Assembly: GCA_037127315.1 (NCBI GenBank)
Contig: JBBBDQ010000309.1
Span: 720,501 to 784,500 of the forward strand
Length of the DNA stretch: 64,000 nt
Source of the DNA: Ascarosepion bandense
Taxonomy: Eukaryota > Mollusca > Cephalopoda > Sepiida > Sepiidae
Direction: 5' to 3'
Shown here piece after piece: positions 1 to 10,978 of the stretch. Both the position numbers and the translations under genes were made by a program. The notes below the pieces were generated by a model. The model saw nothing but the letters and a program-made list of their open reading frames with translations. It did no database searches and was not told where the DNA came from. Positions within the stretch are counted from its first letter, which is position 1, and each line of letters starts with the position of its first letter.

Positions 1-1039
1 AATTAACGATAGAACATGGAGTGGTTTGTAATGAGGATCTGGTAATTCCCTAAAAACACAAAGAAAATTGGTAATAAAAAGTGTACACCACGATATACAT
101 TGTAAAGTAGCGACCGCGCAAAAAGGATAAAATTAGAAGCATGGTGGCTCGGATATTCAAGAGGTGTCAAAGAATATATAAAAAGGTGCAAAAAATGTAA
201 AGAATTAAGAAATTTTACACAGGCTACTTTACATTCATGGCCCAGAAAAGTGGAGCCATGGAGTATGGATCATGCGTATATTAATAGAGTGGGACTCTTA
301 TTAATTCCAGTAGATTCTTTTTCAGGCTGGCCAGACAAGAAAAGTTCTACGATGCACCAGCATTTTGTGATGACGATCTTAATTTATGGTTAGAAAAAAT
401 AGGATGTAAACCGTATAAGACAACCCCATATCACCCTCAGTCAAACGGGTTAGCGGAAAGAATGGTGCAGACCGTAAAAAAAGGACTAAAAGCATGCTCT
501 CAGCAAAAAGAAAACGTAGAAGTTTTTTCTACTAAGGCTGCTTTTAAGCTATCACACAATATCACATGTATTCCACTAATGAAAAAATGTGGTACAAAAA
601 GAACAAAGCTAATCCGGAAAGGGCAGAATTTATCATGCAAAAAGGCCACAATACAGCTATAATAAACAAAGAAAACAGCAACAATATATTAGCCCATGCA
701 GATCAAATAAGGACCCAGGGTGAAGATGAAGAGCAAAATGAGGAAGAAATGGATACGATTCGGTCTGTTAATGATTCATTAGAACAGCTGTTACAGAATG
801 AAACATCAGAAGACGAAGTAATGCAGGATCAAGTGGGTCAGAATGACTTGGAAGGTTCGGACGAAAATCAAATAATGCAAGACAATGCAGATGATTACAG
901 CTGGGCGTGGGACAGATCTAGGTCTCCCAGAGAAAGAAATACAGGAGAGAGAGAAGTAGAGCAAAGTAATGAAACTATCATGAGAAGAAATACAAGAACT
1001 ACTAGAGGTATAAAACCTATACGTTTCAGGAAGATGTAA
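1..1039 (+). pseudogene. Ty3/gypsy integrase, 3' part of pol (K02A2.6-like)
   Basis: Conceptual translation in shifting frames gives the second half of a gypsy polyprotein. At about 130-210 there is a zinc-binding CxxC segment (KRCKKCKEL), then the start of the integrase core (MDHAYINR, VDSFSGWP, about 265-335), and at about 425-470 the block carrying the catalytic glutamate (YHPQSNGLAER). The stretch that should hold the second catalytic aspartate is shortened, so 'SGWP' runs almost straight into a 'FCDDDLNLWL' block. From 566 to 1039 an acidic, then arginine-rich tail stays open and ends in TAA. The element enters from outside the window on the left. Frameshifts and the internal deletion make it non-functional. 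It is gypsy rather than BEL because of the HPQSNG/GLAER block. The subfamily is by resemblance only. Confidence 0.8.
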
Positions 1040-1341
1040 TGACACTGGCAAATTAATATGCCTAATTTGCAAAAGTGCAAGAGAGAGCGTATACGTATAA
1101 CTCGTCACTGAGAACAAGTATGGACAAGCTTAGCGACTGATTAGTGCTAAACTTCACTTCACATCAGTATATTTCATTCTTCCACACTAATTCACACATT
1201 CCAATCTCCAATCTACAACCTGCCGACAACCAACCTTCTGATGATGATAATTCTGCATAAATCTTGTAAGCTGTAGGGAGTTCGGTTATGTCTGACACAA
1301 GACCTAAATAAATAAAAATTAACCAACTCTCTATGGCTACA
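1035..1341 (+). repeat. Probable 3' LTR of the preceding gypsy element
   Basis: It begins with TGTAATGACAC directly after a short purine run (AGGAAGA, a plausible polypurine tract) that overlaps the pol stop codon. It ends ...GGCTACA, giving TG...CA ends. AATAAA-like sites lie near 1310. The last ~120 bases are clearly related to 33186-33322, which ends in the same way (TAGCTACA). That shared end point supports an LTR boundary here. The start is less certain than the end. Confidence 0.5.
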
Positions 1342-1437
1342 AATACACAAATATAATCTCAATTCTAATAACTAATATAATAGAATCTGGCACTCATCAA
1401 ATTTGGATTCCAGAGATAATTCTGAACTTAATGAATT

Positions 1438-1651
1438 GGAGTAGATAGTCTAAACTATCGCCCGGTTCACACTCCACCCACGTCTATTGAACAGGTGCAG
1501 AGGCTTATCCCTTGGTTCCTGTTTAGGTTGTGGTTTCCGGTTTTTCTCTTTTCTTTTCCAATCTTTTCACTCTTACGTAGCCCCCTGCGCATCAGTGGCT
1601 TTTTCGCCTTGCTTGGGATGATATGATTAAACAAAAAAAAGTAAAAAAATA
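1438..1651 (+). repeat. A-tailed SINE-like repeat, copy 1
   Basis: About 190 bases starting GGAGTAGATAG and ending in GATATGATTAA plus an A-rich tail. It recurs in the same orientation at 2359-2552 with only scattered differences. It contains GGTTCACACTCC, which resembles a pol III B box, but no convincing A box is seen. The A-rich 3' end in both copies fits a retroposed short element. It could also be a fragment of a larger repeat. Confidence 0.55.
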
Positions 1652-1779
1652 AGAGACTCACCCATTTAGCAACCCGACAATAAACAATAGCTGACAGGAA
1701 GCAGTGCTGCCTATTTTCAGTTGTTAATTTGAATGCTATCTATATTATCTGTTACATACTATATTATACTGTTGCACTG

Positions 1780-2330
1780 GCTAATTTAACAAAAGTATGT
1801 ACCTCTGTGGTGAATACAAAATAAAAGTAACTCTCTTCTCTTCACTGTTTACAAATTCATGAGCCAGTGTGAAAATACTTTTGACCAATAAAAAAAAAGT
1901 ATTAACTCCGTACTGAAGGAAAAAGATTAAGCCAAATTTGGCAGGCCTGTGTGAATTATTTTCTAACCAATGAAAAGGGAGTGATTTATAAAACTGAGAG
2001 AAATTACCAAGCCAGTGCCAAAACGTTCCTTGATATAAATAGAGAAGGAAAGTTGAATCAGTCAGATTGGAGGAGAGATCTGATAAGACACTGCCACGAT
2101 GCAAAAAGAGATCGACACTACTGTCCTAGAAACTTACATTCACACTCCCTTTACTTCTCACATATTTTTCTTTCTCTTCTTCTTCTATTTGCCGTCAACA
2201 AAGAGGAGGAGAAGACAACAACAACAAGATACTTCAACTGATTCCTAAAATTAATGTCAATAAGTACAATTTTCCTTTATCACTTTTTTCCTCCTCACTT
2301 ACTCACTGGCCGCAAAAAGAAAGAAAAAAA
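1780..2330 (+). repeat. LTR-like repeat (TGTGAAAAT / GACCAAT family)
   Basis: The 1795-1960 part is closely related to the reverse complement of 17830-18015, and more distantly to 18740-19020 and 34368-34700. All share a 'tacaaaataa...ctctcttc...cactct', 'gagcca/gagccta...gtgaaa' and 'gaccaat' order. The 2208-2310 part is related to 5494-5530 plus 6105-6175. A CAAT-like motif (ACCAAT) and a 'GATATAAATAGAG' TATA-like motif near 2032 look like LTR promoter features. No coding content was recognised. Confidence 0.5.
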
Positions 2331-2358
2331 GACTTTACTCCAACTGTCACATACAAGT

Positions 2359-2552
2359 GGAGTAGATAGACTAAACTATCGCTCGGTTCACACTCCACCC
2401 ACGTCTATTGAACAGGTGTAGAGGCTCATCCCTTGTTCCCTGTTTAGGACGTGGTTTCCGGCTTTCTCTTTTCCAATCTATTCACTCTTACGTAGCCCCC
2501 TGCACACCAGTAGCCTTACCGCCTTGCTTGGGGTGATGTGATTAAAAAAAAA
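2359..2552 (+). repeat. A-tailed SINE-like repeat, copy 2
   Basis: Direct repeat of 1438-1651. Shared landmarks include GGAGTAGATAG, the CACCCACGTCTATTGAAC block, TTACGTAGCCCCCTGC and the terminal TTGCTTGGG..GATTAA before an A run. It differs from copy 1 by substitutions and a few small indels, so the copies are not a recent duplication. Confidence 0.55.
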
Positions 2553-2690
2553 CCTGTCCCGACAATAACCATCAAGATGTTTATATGTCGATTCGGGTAT
2601 ATTGCATTTTCACATCTATAGACAGATACTGGTTACCTGTCCCAGATCATGACAAATGGACAATGATTTAAATAAGAAAATAATAAAAAT

Positions 2691-2727
2691 AAGATTGCTG
2701 TTCGATTGGTAATCGAATGGCAATCTT
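2691..2727. repeat. Inverted repeat / hairpin
   Basis: Two 17-base arms (AAGATTGCTGTTCGATT and AATCGAATGGCAATCTT) flank a GGT loop. In RNA the two non-complementary positions would be tandem G-U pairs, so the whole 17-bp stem could form. It lies just outside the possible LTR at 2762-4073, on the side of its internal region. Confidence 0.6.
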
Positions 2728-2761
2728 TTCCCAGGTCTGCTTCGATATTCAATACGGGCGC

Positions 2762-4004
2762 TGACAACAAATCAAAGATGAACGTCGATACAATGTAATT
2801 TTGACATAAAATTTTAATGAATAAAAGTTCAAAAATAAGAATAGAAAGAAAAAAGAAATTTAAGTATCAATTAGAATGTCCAATGACCTGAACCTCAAAA
2901 TTACTTTCGGATACCCAACGTGGTCGAAATATCAAATTACAATACACAAAAATAAATATAAACAAATACAGGCGATTACGAATGCAAGGTATTAACATAC
3001 AATATAAAATGGGAGGAAATCATATTATTTGAACACGTGGTATTGTGTATGTAGTATTTATGGAAGTATATGCGTATTCTAACGTGGGTCTAATAACTCG
3101 ATAACTTATCTTTGTATCAGTTTCTTCTCTCTTTCTTTTGCTGTTCCTTCTTCTCTTTTCTTTCTTTCTCTTCTTTCTTTATACGCTTGAAATGTAGGTA
3201 GCTACAATTGTTCTCTATATCTCTCAGTCGATTAGTATATTTTCAGCACACAGCTATTCTGAAATGTCCGCACATTTCTTTATTCTTTTCTTCAATCGGC
3301 GTCGTCTTTTCTGCACACAAATAATTTGGTTTTCTTTTATCTTCCACGTAGCTTCTTTTATCTGGTGTCTTCTCTGCGTCGTTATTTCTCTTTCTCTTCT
3401 CTTCTTCTCTTGATGAATTACTCGGCTTCGCTTTCTTTCTCCTTTGAATAAATTGAATTCGGCGTATTAATTACATTACAACTTCTGTCAACTTCGTAGC
3501 TATCTCTTTCTTTCTTTCAACAAGTATGAATCAACATACAAATAATAATATAACTTCTTTCCGTCTTCGTTGTTATATTTCTTTCTCGATACACGGCACA
3601 GCTCCGTTTTCTTTCTTGTTTTAACGAATAAGAATTTATAAAACTCAGTCTTTTTCTTATCCGGAGTTGCTTAAGATGAAATGGGTTCATTCACGCTATT
3701 TTCTCAAAATGCGTTTTCCCTTCCTCCATCGTTTATTAGCGTTCAGCAAATCTGACTAGTCTTGTCAAGATTCAATCAGCAACTGACTAAAATTTTACTT
3801 TAGATTTCGCTTCCCACGTGATTTCTTTTGGCGCGAATTTTAACTCCTGCTGGTTCCACGACCTGCAACCGACTTCCATGTCTGGTTTATTTCCTGTCTG
3901 GTTTTTATCTAGGTTAAATATTCTTGACCTGCTATTCCAAAGCTAGCACTGGTCTTTCACGTAATCGACTCCTTGTTACTACGCAAAGACTACTTTCATA
4001 TGCG

Positions 4005-4053
<49 letters not shown>

Positions 4054-4073
4054 CTATCTATATATCCGTAACA
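2762..4073 (-). repeat. Possible long LTR, minus strand
   Basis: Read on the minus strand it starts TGTTACGGATATATAG and ends TTGTTGTCA, followed by GCGCCCGTATTG, which could be a primer-binding site. The interior is extremely pyrimidine-rich on the plus strand (3120-3620, many CTTTCTTT runs). No second copy is present in the window, and no coding sequence follows on the internal side, so this is a boundary hypothesis based on end motifs only. Confidence 0.3.
4008..4050. repeat. (GT)n microsatellite
   Basis: An uninterrupted run of about 21 GT units within the possible LTR. Confidence 0.95.
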
Positions 4074-5340
4074 CTACCCTGTTAATCTTTTTCTGTACAC
4101 ACACATTTTGCTACAACTACAAATTCTGGATTCTTACTACACTTTCTTTTAGAACAGTTTCACAGTTAATAATTTCATAAATACAATTTCTGTTCTGTAA
4201 ATAAATTTCCACTTATTTATTACAAACGAAACATTTTTATTGAGGTACCTCCACTCAGTTTCGCTAATTTTTAAATTGAATTTTTAAAAATAAAAAAAAG
4301 TTTTATTGAAATTTTTGTTTTAGTTTTAATTGAAAGCTAAATGATTAAATTTACTAATTCCAGTAAGCAAAATACTCTAGCATATTTCCAACAGAAATCA
4401 TGTTGATTGCAATTTAAAACTTTGAGATTTTCTTTAATTTTGAGATTTTTCAGTCATTTTTGAGCAATTAACACATTTGCAAACAAAAGTTAATTCACTG
4501 TTTTAAAAATGTTGCAAAAATAATATATACATCTGTGACGCATCATTTTGGAAAGATTAGCAAATTTAATGTTAAGTTAATCTGATTTGCACAAGTATTA
4601 CTTATTTATAGCATGAAATTTAGAATGAAACTATTCCTTGAATTTTCTTACCTCTCCGCTCGTATTTGAAATGTAATGACAGCTCAACATATACAAGATA
4701 AGTGTATAGCGATCACAAGAGACATAATTGTACAAATAAGAGGAAGAAACCGAGAAATACATGGCCTTTTAATGTACACATAGAAATTACCATACAAAAA
4801 AATTCAAATACATAAAAAATTAAGAATTATTTACAAAATACGAAGGCATGATTTATTAAACTTTTCAATTTTCAGTTAGTAAATATAGTCTTCACTTAAT
4901 AAGTTAATAAACTAACAAACAACAAATCTTTAAAGTATCTTTAAGATATTTTTGAAATTTTATGAATATAATTTTAAAAAATGAAAATTCTTTAAAAATT
5001 TCATTATTAATCAAAAAAAGTTTTTCGTCAGACTATAATCGCATTAATATATATTATTTATTAAAATAATTAAAAACTTATCAAATAAATAATGTCATTT
5101 ATTGCATTTTTTATTTTACTATTCAGAGAAGAATTTTGGAAATAAAGGCAATATGTTAAAAAAAAAAAATAGATGATTTACATTACCTTAGTCATGCGTT
5201 TAACAAATAAAAACAATTTTCGCAGCAAAATTTAATTTTTTTTTAAATTTCATCATTTTACTTGGAGTGGAGTAACATAGGTTAAAAAAATATTTTTATC
5301 AAGATTTTTTTAAAATAATAATTTCAAAATAATTTCATTC
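4074..5340. other. AT-rich region without recognised genes
   Basis: Very AT-rich sequence with many short A and T runs. No open frame of note, no recognisable domain and no clear repeat boundary was seen. Confidence 0.6.
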
Positions 5341-6175
5341 ATTCGTTAGAGCCGGTCACATAACTAGATTTTACTACTTAACCACGCCCCTTGACTGGCA
5401 AAAGACAGTCAGAAGGGCGCAGATATCAGAGAGGCCAGAAAACCGACAGACAGGTTCGTCGTAGACTCAACCGGACACTAAAGAGAAGGAGGAAAGGAAA
5501 ACAACAAGACATCTTCAATTGACTCCTAAAAACTTGTAGTAGACTGAACAAATCGGGTAGCAATATGTAGTGGACTGACCGTTGGGGTTGTAATTTTAAC
5601 AGTGAAAAGTAGGTTGGTTGTCCAAACCACTACATTTATGAATAAAATAACTCAAAGCACAACGTAACGAAAATAACAACATTGTATTAAGCAAGGTTAC
5701 AAGATTGATTAATTCGTGCATGCAAGATGTCGTGAAGAAAGTCATTTCTAAGATATTAAAGAAATTGACTGAATATTCATGCTTGAAGCGTTCCTGAAAA
5801 AGGAAATATGTTTGTACTTATAAGATAGAGAGAAACATTTTTTATGTAGCTAATTGCTGAATGCAATTAGCACAGTATGTGAGTTGGAAGGAACGAACGG
5901 CATTCGAACTATATGCTCCGAAAAGCAGCCTCCAACTGGGTAAGTACGTGTGGAAATCAGTTTATATATTTCTTAATAAAACGCGGAAAAAAAGAAAGTT
6001 TCACGTGCGGTCCTCACGTAAGAGTGTGTGGGTATATGTGTATGAACGCGTGTGCTTGGCGATATGTATGTAGGTATGTACGTACATGTAGAAGTGATTC
6101 TACAAACTAACGTTCGATAAGTACAATTTCCTTTATTGCTTCACCTTCCTTTTTCACTCTGCCGCCAACCTTTAA
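5341..6175 (+). repeat. LTR-like repeat split by a solo LTR
   Basis: The two outer pieces, 5494-5534 and 6105-6175, together align with the continuous sequence 2208-2310. Shared blocks are AACAACAAGA..ACTTCAA, ACTCCTAAAA and ATAAGTACAATTT. The intervening 570 bases are the solo LTR described separately. The 5341-5490 part holds a GC-richer promoter-like stretch (CCACGCCCCTTGACTGG). No coding content was recognised. Confidence 0.6.
5535..6104 (+). mobile_element. Solo LTR with 4-bp TSD
   Basis: The 570-base unit begins TGTAGTAGACTG and ends GTGATTCTACA, with TGTAG...CTACA inverted ends. It is flanked by the 4-bp direct repeat AACT (5531-5534 and 6105-6108). Removing the unit and one AACT gives a sequence that matches 2208-2310, so the empty site is documented within the window. 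This is what recombination between the two LTRs of an integrated retrotransposon leaves behind. No full element with these LTRs is present here. Confidence 0.8.
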
Positions 6176-6333
6176 AAAAAGTAAGATATAAAAAAATATA
6201 CAAATTGTTTATTCTGCATGTAAACATACGATTTTCTAGGTTTTTTTTTTTTTTTACAAACATTTTTATTGCATTGTCTTTTCTTGGAATTTATGGACAG
6301 GATATCCCGCATTAAACTCTCCCTTTTAACCCG

Positions 6334-6637
6334 GGGTATGTGCGTTGTGGTGCAGTGGAAAATGACTCGGAACGACAAATCGGGGAGCCGAGTTCGAATT
6401 CCAGTTGAATTCCTTGCATTCAATTACGCACAAATACCCTAATCCGTCTCTTCCTTCCAGTTATGGGCTAAATAATAAAACAGATTCGGTTCTACAGCCT
6501 TGGCTGGCAACCAGTCTACCGCAGAAAGCAATGGCAATCTACTGCGGGATAATCTTCTGCCCAGTCAGTCATGTCTCTTTCGAGACATGATCGCCCAAGC
6601 GTGTATCACATATGGCACTTTTAACTGACTGACTGTT
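6334..6637 (+). mobile_element. tRNA-derived SINE
   Basis: A short non-coding element with an internal RNA polymerase III promoter. The A box TGGTGCAGTGG is at 6348-6358 and the B box GTTCGAATTCC at 6392-6402, about 34 bases apart as in tRNAs. The body includes GGCAACCAGTCTACCGCAG and a palindrome-like GTCATGTCTC..GAGACATGATC segment. A second copy lies on the minus strand at 43821-44066 and lacks the A box. Composition and length fit cephalopod SINEs. The exact family is not assigned. Confidence 0.8.
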
Positions 6638-7970
6638 CTATTCTGTACCCCACAAAGCTAAATGATAATTTCCAGTCAGTAAAAAAATATTTTGGTGTAT
6701 TTCATACAGAAATTATAAAGATTGGATTGTCAATTCAAATATATGCTCGATTTTTTTTAAATTGTGCCACATGAAGCATGCATTTTTAATTTTTTATTTT
6801 CTTCAGGAAATCGGTGTTGAAGAAAAAAGTAAATTTTCAACACCATTTTCTTTGTTATTGTTTTTAATGAAAACTATTTCACAATTAATTAAAATAAGAA
6901 AACTAATTTTAAATGTGAATGGAATAAAAAGTATTAAAATAAAAGCCTACAAATAAAAATTGAATAAGAAAGATTTAATTTTTAAAAAATCAAAAATTGT
7001 CTCTTAACTAACTTAAATAAAAAATTACTTATGAAATTGAAATATGACCAAACTAAAATAAATACATAAAATAAAAATATTTAGAAAATAGTAATTAACA
7101 AAAATGAAAACTTACTTTAAAATTTTGAAAGGATGTTTTTTGTAAACACGTCCACGATGAAACAGAAGTGAAATAATTAAAATGCGTCAGACGACACTTA
7201 ATTCACATGATCTGTAGGATTATGTCATGTATAGATTCCCATAAGTAGAAATTAGGAATGTTTATTCGTTAAAAAAATTTATTCTTATTAAAAATATTTA
7301 GGTAGAAACGACTGTTATGAATTTTTCAAATATTGATCCGTAAAAATACTTTTCACCAATACTGCCATCTTGAAAGCAATGGATAATTTAAACGATTTTT
7401 TAACTATAAATTATTATAATTAAAATTTTTAAAAATGAAAAATTCTTGTAAAAAAAATTTCATTATTCATCGAAAAAATGTTATTTCTTCAGAGCAGACC
7501 TATTGTCTGAAGAAATAAATATTTACAAAAAAGCAATTAAAAGCTTTTCTAATCGATGCCATGGTATTTTTGCGGCGGACCTGAAGGAGACTACCACCAA
7601 CTTTAAATATGTTGTTTTTCATTTTTTTTTTTTTTTTGCATTTTTTAGCGCAGTCTTATCGAGTATTACATAAAGTTTCCAATTATAAAAAAAAAATGTG
7701 GTAGATAGCCCACTATAATTCATGAGATGATTATAAATCAAGAAAGGCAATTTGGGTATAAAATAACATTTATATATATACACATATCAATTAATATTTT
7801 ACAATCAAAGTAATACTTGAAATAAAGGTCCAACGGAGGTTAGAATGTTCATGGCAAATAATGAGCTGAAAGAGATAAAAGGCTTAGGAATGTGGGGAGC
7901 GGAGGTATGTGAGGAATGTCTTTGAAGTAGTCGCTCCTGAGGTCAGTAAATACTTTTGAGACAGTGAAGA
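6638..7970. other. AT-rich region without recognised genes
   Basis: AT-rich with A/T runs (for example 7621-7640). A short GC-richer patch (7570-7605, GCGGCGGACCTGAAGG) stands out but has no recognised identity. From about 7800 on, purine-rich sequence leads into the next gypsy element. Confidence 0.5.
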
Positions 7971-7975
7971 AGTGA

Positions 7976-9758
7976 TGAGAGGTGAAGGGAGGCGAATGTA
8001 GTAGCCGCTCGACTTAAGACAAGGGGATATTAATTACATTCTTCTCCTTGGTCTCTGCGTCGGTCTGTCTGCTGGGGTCTTTTCTGTTTTTATAACTGCT
8101 TTTTGGATCAAAACAGCTCGTTTGGCATTCCATACTTGTATTTGATTCTGGGCTTCCCATTGGCTGGTAAATAAAATTCGCCTAGGCTCGCGAAATAGAA
8201 ATTTGATAATTGATTAATTTTTATTTTTCAATCGGAACATCAGCGCGAATACACCTGCGCAGAGACGATTTTTGTTCATTTGCTTTCTGGTTGTTATAGA
8301 GCATTTTGCTCGGTCGGTATCACCACATAACTTTCGCCCCAGAAAACGGAGTTGTTTTTGCTATCTGTTGTCGCTTTTTTTAAAAATAGTTTTTTGTGTT
8401 GTTTTGCTGTTTTCTTTTGATTTTTTTTTTTTTTTTTTTTGTTACAAATGAAAATATGTGTTTTCTTTCTTCCATTTAACCGTTCTTCCGGACTTAGTTT
8501 TCATTTTTGGTTTGTTTTTGTTAGTTTCCTCGGTACAAGATGGGGGTTTATCGAAATCCCGTCTTGATTCGATGGAATATTTTGATTTTATATTTTTATC
8601 AATGTACGCCGGTTTTAATCTGTCTATTGAGACTTTACTATGGACATCGTCTGATCTTTTTATTGTAAAATATTTTTCGTGACGACTTATTACTTGATAT
8701 GGACTTGTGTATGGAGCTTCCAACGGTTTTCTTACTTTATCAGTTCTTAGCCAAATACTTTTACATGTCTGTAAATCTTTTGGGATGTAGGAATTAGGTG
8801 TTGAATGTAGGAGTCCGCTGGATAATTTGTCCATATCAAATTTCTGCATTTCGTCGGTTAAAATTATAACGTGCGAGTTTGTTATCTCGCTGTTTTCGTT
8901 CTTGTTAGGGTCGATCAATAATCGGGGAATTTGTGCGTGAGTTCCCGTTACTGCGGTAAATGGAGAATAGTTTGATTCGTTGGGAGTTATTCTCATTCCT
9001 AGCAGAACTATAGGGAGAGCTGATAACCATGATTCTTTCCTGGCTATTGTAGCAGTTTTTAGGGTTCTGTGAGCTCTCTCTACTAGTCCATTCGTTTGCG
9101 GATAGTAGGCTGTTGTTCTTAATCGGTGGAACCCTATTATTTTTTATATTTCTGTGAATAGTTCGGATTCAAATTGGCTTCCCCTGTCTGTAACGACATG
9201 AAAAGGAACCCCGAATCGGGAGATCCACAGATTGACAAAAGCCATTGATACTGATTTCGCCGTAATTTCCGTTATTGGGAATGTTTTTATCCACCTCGTG
9301 TTTCTGTCGATGCGTGTCAATAAATATCGGTAAGGTGAAAAGTAAGAGTCCGTTTGGTTTTTTTACTGGTGGTAAGGGACCGACAATGTCAACATGTACG
9401 GTTTCAAAACGGCTAGAAGGTAATTCAAATGGACTTACTTTGCTCTTAGTGTGTCTTATGACTTTTGCTGAAGTCAAGGGGATATTAATTACACTCTTCT
9501 CCTCTCATTTTCCCGTCTGTCTAACGATGCTTTGTCTCCGTTTTTATATCTGCCTTTTGGCTCAAACAGCTTGTTTTGGATTTTCATACTTCAGGCTAGT
9601 AAATAAACTTCGCGTAGGCTCGCGAAATGGAAATTTGATATTTGATTAATTTTTATTTTTTAATACACCTGCGCAGAGACGATTTTTGTTCATTTACTTT
9701 CTGGTTGTTATAGAGCAAACATCCGGTCCCTCGCTTTTGCTCGGTCGGTATCACCACA
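7976..9758 (-). mobile_element. Internally deleted Ty3/gypsy element (CsRn1-like)
   Basis: On the minus strand the element starts TGTGGTGATACC at 9758 and ends ...CACCTCTCA at 7976. The 5-bp TSD AGTGA flanks it (7971-7975 and 9759-9763). The complete left LTR is 7976-8327 (352 bp). The right LTR is only 9475-9758 because its inner end was removed by a deletion that also took the PBS, gag, protease, RT, RNase H and the N-terminal part of integrase. A purine tract (CTGGGGCGAAAG on the minus strand) precedes the 3' LTR. The two LTRs differ by many substitutions and indels, so the insertion is old. Confidence 0.8.
8442..9477 (-). pseudogene. gypsy integrase remnant (pol 3' end)
   Basis: The minus-strand frame 9477-9169 carries the integrase core entry (RFETVHVDIVGPLPPV, with the first catalytic aspartate). 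The 8996-8442 frame is the integrase C-terminal region (SPYQVISRHEKYFTI, DRLKPAYI, then a basic tail with SGRTVKWKK). Between them, 9000-9168 still encodes recognisable integrase in other frames. The C-terminal block is the same type as in the elements at 11.0 and 20.0 kb, which places it in the same clade. It lacks everything upstream of integrase and has frame breaks, so it is dead. Confidence 0.8.
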
Positions 9759-9763
9759 AGTGA

Positions 9764-10978
9764 ATAAGAATCCTTGTATTTCTCTGATGAGATTTAGAAG
9801 TTTGGTAAGCGCGAAAAGTCAGTTGCTAGTTGAAAATGTTCATGGAAATGACTAGCATGGATTCTGTTAGCAGTTTAGCATTCACGATATTTATTTCTGT
9901 ATAAAAATACAAATATTGTGGCACAAAGCCGAAAAGGGGAGCAGTTTAGCATTCACTGATTTCTGAATCGAAATCTGTTCCTTATATACTTTTTAGAATC
10001 TAAAAGTGGCTCAGAGAGGCATATTGAAATTTTGCGCAAAAGTATATATTATCCAATGAAACACTAAGAAACTTATTAACACGCCTTGAAAATTATTTAC
10101 ATAAGAAAGGAGTGGATAGCCTTATAGGCTGATCCAACAGCATCTTCCTCGGAAACCCCAAGAATGGCTTTATTCAAAAATTTCGCAAAGGATTTAGTTG
10201 TTGAATACGCGCAAGCAAAAAAATTAATTGCACCGGATCGATTTAAGGTTGTATGAAAAACTGAGGCTCCGCCACCCTAAAATTGTTTAAATGTTGATAT
10301 TTTTACAAATGTCTTTTCTCAATACCCCGCTGACGTAAAAAAATAAACAAAAAAAAAACTTTTTAACCAAAATTTCAAATGTATTTAAACAAGAGTGTGG
10401 AACTAAACAAACACACACATATAATTGCACATACACCAAGTTCATTATGTATTCATTATGTATAAATGTAAGCTGTTCGTTGATTGGTCCGATATATCCA
10501 ATCAAAGCAAAGGTAAGTAAGCAATCTTTTTACCGCCAATTTGTGAGGTTGTTTAAACCACTATATAAACATTTTGCCGCGGAAAATTAGTCATTTGGAG
10601 CAAGACATTCATCAGGTCAAAAACATGGCAAAAACACGAAGATTCATAACGTCCAACTCACTCTTCTCTTCAAAGTCCAATTTCAATACACTTAGTACTA
10701 AGAACACTTTATCAGAACTTTCATGCTTTAACAATTTCTCTTAACAGAACTATATATTTTTCTTAACACTGCTTGTATATTTCATCAAGAATGAACAATC
10801 CAGCATATACTAAAATTTGTAACAATTATTTTCATACAGTCAGTGGGAGGCAATTCACGCGCGACCATTTCGCGAACTATTCAACAAACACACTTAATGT
10901 ACGTATTTGTTAATTATATGTTATTACATTGTCTTCAAATTTCATCTTCTTTCTTGTTCAATCCCAGAATTTTGATAC
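9764..10978. other. Intergenic, with repeat-like segments
   Basis: 9896-9945 carries the 'TGGCACAAAGCCGAAAAGGGG' type motif also seen at 27510-27550. 10400-10860 has LTR-like character: a TATA box (CTATATAAAC, 10561-10570) after a 'CCAATCAAAG' motif, then pyrimidine-rich sequence. No coding sequence was recognised. Confidence 0.45.
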
